DNA from: an uncultured Lachnospiraceae bacterium
GTDB taxonomy: Bacteria; Bacillota; Clostridia; Lachnospirales; Lachnospiraceae
Length of the DNA: 10,512 nucleotides
Direction: 5' to 3'
NCBI GenBank assembly: GCA_910585715.1
Contig: CAJUEX010000078.1
Coordinates: 1 to 10,512 of the forward strand
Below the pieces are notes generated by a model that worked only from the letters and a program-made list of their open reading frames with translations, searched no databases and was not told the origin of the DNA. This document shows, piece by piece, positions 5,338 to 10,512 of this stretch (the first letter of the stretch is position 1; each line of letters starts with the position of its first letter). The position numbers and the translations under genes are program-made.

Positions 5338-6183
5338 ATGTATAATTCCTTTTATGGCTGGTATTTGAAATGTCAGTCTGATACACAGACTTTAGCGGTA
5401 ATACCTGCCGTTCACAACGCAGGGAACAAACGTACCTGTTCAATTCAGGTTATTACGGATAATGATGCATGGACAGTTGCATTTACGGCAGATTCATTCA
5501 GGCGGACAAGGAGGAATATTTTCATTGGAGAGAACCGATTCGGTGAAAAAGGCATTCATCTGGCAATACACACACCGCAGTTAACCGTTACAGGGAATTT
5601 AAAATTCGGACAGCTTTTCCCGTTGAAATATGATATTATGGGACCGTTTGCATTAGTGCCATTTATGGAATGCCGTCACAGCGTCTGGAGCATGCGGCAT
5701 TCGGTCAGGGGAAATGTGTGTATTAATGGACAAAAATATTCTTTTCAGAATGCCTGTGGATATTGGGAGGGAGACCGGGGCCGATCATTTCCGAAAGAGT
5801 ATATATGGACACAATGCTGTTTTAAGGGCGGGTCTCTCATGCTGTCAGTGGCAGATATTCCCATGGCAGGCATTCATTTCACCGGTATTATAGGCGCTAT
5901 ATTATGGAGGGGGAAAGAGTACAGAATAGCTACTTATCTGGGAGCCAGAGTTGTTCAGATTGAAAACAAAATGGTTCGGGTTATACAGGGCAGTCTGGAA
6001 TTGGATGTCCGGCTGCTGGAAGCGGCTGGACGGTCTCTTAAGGCTCCGGAAAAGGGAAACATGGTAAGGACAATTCATGAAAGTGCATCCTGCCGGGCTT
6101 TTTATCGGTTTCGCAAAAAGGGATATACATTGTTTGAATTTGAAACAGACAGGGCTTCTTTTGAATTTGAATATTTTTCCTGA
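5338..6183 (+). CDS. Tocopherol-cyclase-family protein
   Basis: The 281-residue protein carries the signature of the tocopherol cyclase family (Pfam tocopherol_cycl): GYWEGDRGRSFPKEYIWTQC at 141-160, followed by SLMLSVADIPMAGIHFTG (166-183). At the N-terminus, FYGWYLKCQSDTQTLAVIPA (5-24) resembles the FEGWYFK opening of the family. In plants and cyanobacteria the enzyme closes the chromanol ring of vitamin E. Anaerobic Firmicutes have no tocopherol pathway, so the substrate here is unknown; a lipophilic ligand or quinone-like compound is only a guess. No signal peptide or membrane helix is evident, which points to a cytosolic, all-beta protein. GGAG lies 9 bases before ATG 5338. The gene is monocistronic, with its own promoter, leader hairpin and terminator. 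Length is somewhat shorter than plant enzymes after removal of the transit peptide, as is usual for bacterial members. Confidence 0.8.
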   Translation: MYNSFYGWYLKCQSDTQTLAVIPAVHNAGNKRTCSIQVITDNDAWTVAFTADSFRRTRRNIFIGENRFGEKGIHLAIHTPQLTVTGNLKFGQLFPLKYDIMGPFALVPFMECRHSVWSMRHSVRGNVCINGQKYSFQNACGYWEGDRGRSFPKEYIWTQCCFKGGSLMLSVADIPMAGIHFTGIIGAILWRGKEYRIATYLGARVVQIENKMVRVIQGSLELDVRLLEAAGRSLKAPEKGNMVRTIHESASCRAFYRFRKKGYTLFEFETDRASFEFEYFS

Positions 6184-6269
6184 TTGTTTGGTATAGAATT
6201 GCAGGGGAGCTAAAAACAATAAGAAAGCAGTTTTTTTATTGTCAAGAATCAAGTTATTTAGTCAGAATG

Positions 6270-6305
6270 AGGGTTCATCACAGTGGTTTGGTGAACCCTT
6301 CTTTT
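6270..6305 (+). terminator. Intrinsic terminator of the tocopherol-cyclase-family gene
   Basis: AGGGTTCA (6270-6277) pairs with TGAACCCT (6292-6299), with further weak pairing in the loop, followed by TTCTTTT. It lies 87 bases after the stop codon. A weaker inverted repeat with arms ACAATAA and TTATTGT lies just before it, near 6216-6242. Confidence 0.75.
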
Positions 6306-6594
6306 CATGCGGGGAATGAGACAGGTAAGGATGCCTGCACACTTATCCGGCGAATGTGGCGGCAGCAGGACAATAATCGGGCAGAAATCAGCTTTTGGTC
6401 ATTAGCAATTTGTTTGGTCTTGGATAAATCCCCTTAATAAGTAGTGAATGTGCAGTCGGCATTTCCTAATACCGGCTATATGCAGCCTTGCTGGTTGCTG
6501 AGTGTCGGTGGCATTTTAAGTAACAGTCAAAGCAAAGTGTAATATAGAAGTGGCATCGTGGCGCAGTGAAATAATATGTTTTGGAATATGCAGC
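6306..6594. other. Gene-free stretch with no recognised feature
   Basis: All frames on the plus strand carry frequent stops, and a read of the reverse complement gave no protein I recognise. The longest plus-strand frame, about 32 codons from an ATG at 6307, has no ribosome binding site. GC is similar to that of genes nearby (for example GGCGGCAGCAGG near 6358-6369), which would fit decayed coding sequence, but I cannot name a source. No tRNA-like or strong terminator-like fold was seen. Confidence 0.4.
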
Positions 6595-6620
6595 ATATGT
6601 AAATGATTGATTGTACATAT
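6595..6620. promoter_or_regulatory. Inverted repeat upstream of blaI, candidate operator
   Basis: ATATGTA (6595-6601) and TACATAT (6614-6620) form a perfect inverted repeat with a 12-bp spacer, about 105 bp before the blaI start. TACA/TGTA elements are typical of BlaI/MecI operators, but the classical TACA-N2-TGTA spacing is not kept. The AT-rich stretch that follows (6653-6705) has ATTAATG twice in tandem and TTAAC three times (6671, 6687, 6702), so the promoter probably lies there. I see no clear -35/-10 pair. Confidence 0.35.
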
Positions 6621-6723
6621 ATATTACCTGTCATGCAAAAACGTCAATGTTCATTAATGATTAATGATAATTAACCGATATATAAATTAACCATATAAAA
6701 TTTAACGAAAGGAAGGAAGCAAT

Positions 6724-7149
6724 ATGGCAAAAGAAGAAATCACACCAAGCGAATGGCAGATTATGGAAGTACTATGGTCATGCAGGGAACCTTTGACATC
6801 TTCTCAGGTTTACAAAAGGATGCAGGGAAATGTAGATATGTCCCAAAGGATGGTACGGGTGCTGATGAATCGCCTGAACCAGAAGGGGGTTCTCGGTTAC
6901 AAAGTGGATGAGCAGGATTCAAGGGTTTACCATTATTATGCACAGAAGTCAAGGGAGGAATGCGTGAAGGAGAAAAGCAGGAAGTTTGTAGACAGCTATT
7001 TTTCAGGTAATGGGACAAATGCAATGGCGGCGCTGCTGCAGAGCTTTGCCCTGACAGATGAACAGATAAAGGAACTGGAGGATATTCTGGAGAAAAGCAG
7101 AGACCAAGGCAGGGAATCTCCGGATAAAGAAGGTGGGACTCATGTCTGA
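6724..7149 (+). CDS. blaI: BlaI/MecI/CopY-family repressor
   Basis: The 141-residue protein starts MAKEEITPSEWQIMEVLWSC, the typical opening of BlaI/MecI/CopY repressors. The winged helix spans about 6-73 (SSQVYKRM, then SQRMVRVLMNRLNQKGVLGY as the recognition region and wing with SRVYHYY). The C-terminal helices (about 77-125, AMAALLQSFALTDEQIKELE) form the dimer domain. Such repressors hold their own operon off until the partner membrane protease triggers their cleavage. The Asn-Phe cleavage site known from staphylococcal BlaI/MecI is not seen at the expected place, so the cut site would differ. GGAAGGAAG lies about 5 bases before ATG 6724. It overlaps the M56 gene by 8 bases, a tightly coupled two-gene signalling unit. 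No beta-lactamase gene is visible nearby, so resistance should not be assumed; the regulated target may be elsewhere. Confidence 0.85.
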   Translation: MAKEEITPSEWQIMEVLWSCREPLTSSQVYKRMQGNVDMSQRMVRVLMNRLNQKGVLGYKVDEQDSRVYHYYAQKSREECVKEKSRKFVDSYFSGNGTNAMAALLQSFALTDEQIKELEDILEKSRDQGRESPDKEGGTHV

Positions 7150-8386
7150 CTGGTCACGGGCCGGCGGCCTTTTGGATTTCTGCGCAGTGTATTACACCAC
7201 CCAGCTTATGCGGTGTGCGGTTTTTTCGTTTGTTCTGACAGGGCTTGTAATGCTGTTGCGGAGGATATTTTTCCAAAAACGGATTTTTTTAAGGGGGCTG
7301 TTATGGTTATCATTCCTGCTCATCCCGTTTCTCGGAAAGCTGAAGCTGTTTTATGAAAATACGGTTTTCTTAAACATAACGTGGCGGCTTACATATGGGT
7401 CCATGAGCTGCCTGTGGGCAGACCGTATTTATATGGCAGGTATTTTTGCAGCTGCCATCTGCATATTTGGGAAACGGCTGCGTCTTTGGAGAATGGTTGC
7501 CGGGATGGAAACGGTTTCTTTGGATACTATCCGGATTAGTGTTACCGATATGAAGGTCACGCCATTTACAGCGGGACTGCTGAAACCAAAGATTGTCATT
7601 CCAAAAGTGATATTGGAGAGCTATGACAGGGATGAATTAGAAGTTGTAGTACGGCATGAGCAGACCCATATCCGGTTAGGTCATTTATGGTTTGGTTTTG
7701 CGTGGGATATCCTGCAGTGCCTTTTATGGGTGAATCCGTTCCTGACAATTATTCAAAAACAGTTCCGGGCGGATATGGAGGACATCTGTGACAGGGTGTG
7801 CATACAAAGAAGCGGGAGGGCAGCCTGCGAATACGGGCTTGTATTGCTGAAAACCCTGAGGCTGCTGCGTTCCAGCCGGGAGAACATACCGCCTGTAGCC
7901 ACTTATGCAGGGGAAAGGGATTTTGCGGAGATAAAAAGGAGGATAAGGGAAATTGCCGGTTTCCGCCCATATCGAAAAAAGGTGTGTGCAGGTATGGCAG
8001 CCGCAGCCTTTCTTGGGCTTGTAGCCATGCTGTTAGTGATACATACCCATTCCTATGCCCGGTGTAATGAAAGCAAAGATATTATGGTTGGAAATTATGA
8101 CGGGGAAACTGAAATTATTTCCAGTGATAGTGATAAACTGTGCCGGATGATTTCTTATGATGATAATTATGTTTATGTTGAAAGGGAAGCTTTTGAAGAG
8201 TTTTTGGAAGAAAACAATGCGGATGGGGAAATATGGATTGTTTTTGGAGGATTTTATAAGCTGCCGGGTCTGGCTGGTGCAGCGGAATCCTGTATCTATG
8301 AAAATAGTTCCAAAGATAGGATAGTGAAGTTTCCCTATGAAAGCATCATGAACGACTGGTATCTGAAACTGCTTAAATTGTTATAG
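7142..8386 (+). CDS. M56-family membrane metalloprotease (BlaR1/MecR1-like) with an atypical short sensor domain
   Basis: The 414-residue protein has the BlaR1 N-terminal plan: membrane helices near 24-44, 48-67 and 92-110, then the cytosolic zinc protease with HEQTH (HExxH) at 172-176 inside VVVRHEQTHIRLGH, and the downstream acidic segment RADMEDICDRVC of M56 enzymes. A final helix (about 282-301, AGMAAAAFLGLVAMLLVI) leads to an outside domain of only about 110 residues (302-414). BlaR1 and MecR1 carry a roughly 250-residue penicillin-binding domain there with SxxK; none is present. I do not recognise the tail (it includes EIWIVFGGFYKLPGLA). It should cut or trigger cutting of the BlaI-like repressor on sensing an unknown signal. 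ATG 7142, overlapping the blaI stop by 8 bases, was chosen over GTG 7133 because of the AAGGTGGG upstream. Confidence 0.85.
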   Translation: MSDWSRAGGLLDFCAVYYTTQLMRCAVFSFVLTGLVMLLRRIFFQKRIFLRGLLWLSFLLIPFLGKLKLFYENTVFLNITWRLTYGSMSCLWADRIYMAGIFAAAICIFGKRLRLWRMVAGMETVSLDTIRISVTDMKVTPFTAGLLKPKIVIPKVILESYDRDELEVVVRHEQTHIRLGHLWFGFAWDILQCLLWVNPFLTIIQKQFRADMEDICDRVCIQRSGRAACEYGLVLLKTLRLLRSSRENIPPVATYAGERDFAEIKRRIREIAGFRPYRKKVCAGMAAAAFLGLVAMLLVIHTHSYARCNESKDIMVGNYDGETEIISSDSDKLCRMISYDDNYVYVEREAFEEFLEENNADGEIWIVFGGFYKLPGLAGAAESCIYENSSKDRIVKFPYESIMNDWYLKLLKLL

Positions 8387-8420
8387 GCGCAGTACAATTT
8401 TTTTCAAGGAGGATAAGATT

Positions 8421-9260
8421 ATGGCAATGGAGATTAACGGGAATGTTTTTGATTATTCAGCGAAGAGGCACAATTACAGCAGTTATGCGGCACAGAGTAT
8501 GGCAGGAAACAGCGCTGTAAACGGCACAAAAAAGAAAGAAACAGAAAAAGCGCAGGAGACAGCAGGGAGCAGTAAACCAAGGAACACGGCAGAATATGCC
8601 AATGAGCTGGCTAAGCTGGTTCCAAGTGTGGAGTTTCAGGTCGGGAATTCATTTTCCACAGCAAAAAGCGGTAAAACGTTGACTATTAATCCACAGCTTC
8701 TGGAGAAAATGCAGAACGACCCGGAGAAAGAAAAGGAAATGAAGGAGCTGATTAAGGGGGTGGAATCCATGACAAAGCTGTTTGACGGTATTTATAAAGG
8801 CAGCGGCTGGACGGTGGTGTTTCGGCATAGCTATATAGACGAAAATGGAGAATATCGTCAGTTTTCCCTTATCAGAAATGATTTTATGTTAAACATGAGC
8901 GATGAGCTTCGGGAAGAGAGAAAGAAAAATTCAGAAAAGCTGATTAAAAGGCTGAAAGAAAATGCGGCAGAGAAGACAGAGGAATTGCAGGAGACATTAG
9001 AAGAAAAGAAAGATGGAACGGCAGGGGAATTACAGGAGACTTTAGAGCAAAAGAAAGCGGAAAAGGCAGAGGAAGACACGGCTGTCAGCAAGGCAGAACA
9101 GCTTATAAAGGATAAGATTGCAAATTCCAAAGACGGAATGGTTTATGTGAATAACACGGAGATGAAGGAAATTATGGAAGCGATAAAAGAGGAGGAAAAA
9201 AGCCAAATGGCAGAAAAAGGCCAGATGGCAGCAGGTGCAAATCTGGATTTGTATGTGTAA
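8421..9260 (+). CDS. DUF6033-like protein with a charged coiled-coil tail
   Basis: This 279-residue soluble protein resembles the DUF6033 family of gut Clostridia as I recall it. The conserved core (about 55-165) includes NTAEYANELAKLVPSVEF, GNSFSTAKSGKTLTINP, LLEKMQNDPEKEKEMKELIK, and GWTVVFRHSYIDENGEYRQF. The N-terminus (1-54) is polar and low in complexity. From about 160 the protein is very rich in Glu and Lys and predicted to be helical or coiled coil, with a 15-residue tandem duplication at 188-217 (ELQETLEEKKDGTAG then a close copy). Function is unknown. There is no signal peptide or membrane helix. AAGGAGG (8406-8412) is 8 bases before ATG 8421. It follows the M56 gene after 34 bases and is likely in the same transcript. 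Family name is from memory; a search would settle it. Confidence 0.7.
   Translation: MAMEINGNVFDYSAKRHNYSSYAAQSMAGNSAVNGTKKKETEKAQETAGSSKPRNTAEYANELAKLVPSVEFQVGNSFSTAKSGKTLTINPQLLEKMQNDPEKEKEMKELIKGVESMTKLFDGIYKGSGWTVVFRHSYIDENGEYRQFSLIRNDFMLNMSDELREERKKNSEKLIKRLKENAAEKTEELQETLEEKKDGTAGELQETLEQKKAEKAEEDTAVSKAEQLIKDKIANSKDGMVYVNNTEMKEIMEAIKEEEKSQMAEKGQMAAGANLDLYV
8982..9071 (+). repeat. 45-bp tandem duplication within the DUF6033-like gene
   Basis: Units 8982-9026 and 9027-9071 encode similar 15-residue blocks, each starting with ELQETLE followed by a charged Lys-rich segment. The copies have diverged (for example GCAGGAGACATTAG against ACAGGAGACTTTAG), so the duplication is not recent. The frame is preserved and it lengthens the helical tail. 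Confidence 0.7.
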
Positions 9261-9292
9261 AGCGAATGGAAAGATGCGCCGTATTATTGTAA

Positions 9293-9852
9293 TTCTTGTT
9301 CCGACTGCTGGACAGTGAACTTGGAATGATGGATGGAAATAAAAAAAGCAGAAGGTAAGTGCCGGATTTCCAAAAGAGGTAAAGGTGGTATCGTTGCCGG
9401 GGCATTTTTTTCACATGGTTGGATTTTACATGCCGGATAAGACCATGTTCTTAGCGGACTGTATCAGCAGCAGGGAAACACTGGAAAAATATGGGGTGTC
9501 ATTTATTTATGATGTGGGCGCCTATCTGGAAACGCTGGATATGGTGGAAGGGATGGAAGCGGATATGTTTGTCCCGGCTCATGCAGAGGCGGCTGCGGAT
9601 ATTAGGGAGCTTGTACAGTATAACCGGGATAAGGTAAAGGAAATAGCGGGAAAGATACTGGCTGTCTGCAGTGAGCCTTTGAATTTTGAAAAAATTTTGC
9701 AGAAGGTGTTTCAGGAATACGGGCTTATCATGAATTTTGCGCAATATGTGCTGGTGGGCAGTACGGTGCGCTCATATCTTTCCTGGCTGAAGGATATGGG
9801 AAAATTGACTGCGACGTTTCAGGAGAACATGTTATTGTGGCAGGTAATTTAA
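9293..9852 (+). pseudogene. Truncated and frameshifted metallo-beta-lactamase-fold hydrolase
   Basis: The frame from 9343 to TAA 9850-9852 encodes the second half of an MBL-fold protein: VVSLPGHFFHMVGFYMPDK with the metal-ligand His, TMFLADCISS with the bridging Asp, MFVPAHAEA with a further His, then a C-terminal helical region (FAQYVLVGSTVRSYLSWLKD). The N-terminal half with HxHxDH is absent, and only about 30 bases separate this stretch from the DUF6033-like stop at 9260. Just upstream, bases 9293-9355 in another frame read a short segment ending DSELGMMDGNKK, which joins across the A7 run at 9341-9347, suggesting a frameshift. A GTG at 9385 with GAGG nearby could start a 155-residue product, but without the zinc HxHxDH site it cannot be a normal enzyme. 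Confidence 0.75.
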
Positions 9853-9982
9853 AGTAACTGCATGTTGTATATAAGCATGTGGGTACATTGGTACGGCGGT
9901 TATTTACAGGCTGCCGGAATAATATTTGCAGAAACGGGGATAATTTTCTTAAGCCATAAATAAAAGGAGTGGAAAACAGTCA

Positions 9983-10417
9983 ATGATTGAAGATGATACA
10001 ATAAAGCTGTTGCGGGAATGTGATGCCGGTATCAAAATGGGAGTTGCAGCGATTGATGATGTTTTGGATTATGTGCATGATGAGACGCTTCGGAAATGCC
10101 TTGCAGACTGCAAAGAGGAGCATGATAAGCTGAAAGAAGAAATTCAGGTCCTTTTAGAAAAATACCACGATGACGGAAAAGAGCCAAATCCCGTGGCAAA
10201 AGGCATGTCATGGATGAAAACAAATGTGAAGCTTGTTATGGATGAATCCGATGAAACCATTGCTGATTTAATCACAGATGGCTGTAATATGGGGGTAAAG
10301 TCCCTTCATAAATATTTGAATCAATATAAAGCCGCTGATGAGAAAACAAAGGATATTACGAAACGGCTGATAAATATGGAAGAAAAGCTTGCCGTGGATA
10401 TCCGTGGTTTTTTATAA
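9983..10417 (+). CDS. Predicted four-helix-bundle protein, DUF2383/ferritin-like
   Basis: This 144-residue soluble protein is almost entirely helical by composition, with segments near 4-30 (IKLLRECDAGIKMGVAAIDD), 33-61 (LRKCLADCKEEHDKLKEEIQ), 70-102 (KGMSWMKTNVKLVMDESDET) and 104-143, matching a four-helix bundle of the DUF2383 or ferritin-like type. Possible metal-type residues are Glu45, Glu46 and His47 (EEH), but no classical ExxH pair of ferritins in two helices is clear, so iron binding is only a possibility. No signal peptide or membrane helix. AAGGAG is about 13 bases before ATG 9983, longer than usual. The gene ends in a strong terminator and may be its own transcript. Role unknown; stress or envelope-linked functions proposed for such bundles are not shown here. 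Confidence 0.6.
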   Translation: MIEDDTIKLLRECDAGIKMGVAAIDDVLDYVHDETLRKCLADCKEEHDKLKEEIQVLLEKYHDDGKEPNPVAKGMSWMKTNVKLVMDESDETIADLITDGCNMGVKSLHKYLNQYKAADEKTKDITKRLINMEEKLAVDIRGFL

Positions 10418-10434
10418 AAATAGGGGAGTGTAAT

Positions 10435-10482
10435 ATAAAGTGTGTAAGTTACCGGTGACAAAAACTTACGCACTTTATTTTT
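10435..10482 (+). terminator. Terminator after the four-helix-bundle gene
   Basis: ATAAAGTGTGTAAGTT (10435-10450) pairs with AACTTACGCACTTTAT (10463-10478) over 16 bp with one G-U pair and a 12-base loop, then TTTTTA-type sequence follows. It lies 17 bases after the stop codon at 10417. Its right arm can alternatively pair with 10486-10495, so it may be regulated. Confidence 0.8.
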
Positions 10483-10495
10483 ATGATAAAGTGCG
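10469..10495 (+). promoter_or_regulatory. Alternative hairpin that competes with the terminator
   Basis: CGCACTTTAT (10469-10478) pairs perfectly with ATAAAGTGCG (10486-10495) around a 7-base loop. The left arm is part of the terminator stem, so the two folds exclude each other. In this position it could act as an antiterminator or as the leader of the next gene, whose start is beyond the window. Effect on transcription is inferred. Confidence 0.45.
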
Positions 10496-10512
10496 GTACA
10501 TTAAAAGAAAGG

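Noticed and set aside
6307..6402. Short plus-strand frame from an ATG after the cyclase terminator
   Set aside because: No ribosome binding site and no recognisable protein features.
6724..8386. Reading the BlaI/M56 pair as beta-lactam resistance
   Set aside because: The sensor domain lacks the penicillin-binding motif and no intact beta-lactamase gene is in the window; the MBL-fold remnant lacks its zinc HxHxDH half and belongs to a general hydrolase type.
8858..9130. Serine- and phenylalanine-rich 90-codon minus-strand frame
   Set aside because: It is the shadow of the Glu/Lys-rich DUF6033-like gene; the composition is explained by the complement of GAA and AAA codons.
1..10512. CRISPR arrays, insertion sequences, tRNA genes, phage attachment sites
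   Set aside because: No regularly spaced repeat array, transposase-like frame, tRNA-like fold or terminal inverted repeats were seen on either strand.

Overview
The window looks like a chromosomal accessory stretch of a low-to-moderate GC Gram-positive anaerobe, most likely a Lachnospiraceae/Clostridia member. This rests on strong AGGAGG-type ribosome binding sites, sigma-A promoters, a BlaI/M56 pair, a DUF6033-type protein and the style of the heavy-metal locus. The organism assignment is inference, not a database result.

Left edge (1-590): the last 40 codons of serC, then gene debris. The debris is an argD-like N-terminus cut by an in-frame stop, and an unrecognised C-terminal fragment.

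Heavy-metal island (591-4541): an ArsR/SmtB repressor and an AraC-family regulator are transcribed leftward. A free CxxC metal-binding (HMA) protein and a P1B-type Zn/Cd/Pb-like ATPase that lacks its own HMA domain are transcribed rightward. The 209-bp divergent region holds two face-to-face promoters whose -10 boxes overlap. One palindrome covers the -35 of one promoter and the start region of the other. A near-perfect 16-bp direct repeat with 21-bp spacing lies upstream of the ATPase promoter. A hairpin separates the HMA gene from the ATPase gene. In the simplest reading ArsR represses both units until metal arrives, AraC adds a second input, and the hairpin sets HMA protein expression above ATPase expression. 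A strong bidirectional hairpin ends the island.

Middle (4553-6305): a leftward flavin-reductase/flavoredoxin-family gene and a rightward tocopherol-cyclase-family gene. Between them is a promoter matching the sigma-A consensus exactly (TTGACA, 17 bp, TATAAT). It is followed by a possible 9-residue leader ORF, a long terminator-like hairpin and then the cyclase-family gene, which is an attenuator-like layout. About 420 bp downstream of the cyclase terminator (6306-6723) contains no gene I can support.

Right part (6595-10512): a blaI/M56-peptidase (blaR1-like) pair overlapping by 8 bp, with an atypical short extracytoplasmic domain instead of a penicillin-binding sensor. Then come a DUF6033-like protein with a 45-bp in-frame duplication, a beheaded and frameshifted metallo-beta-lactamase-fold gene, and a predicted four-helix-bundle (DUF2383-like) protein. 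At the end, a terminator hairpin can be replaced by a competing hairpin just before a gene that lies outside the window.

I saw no tRNA, rRNA, CRISPR array, insertion sequence or attachment site. The best candidates for a second look are the metal-island control region, the leader of the tocopherol-cyclase homologue, the BlaI/M56 pair with its unknown sensor domain, and the switch-like hairpins at the right edge.
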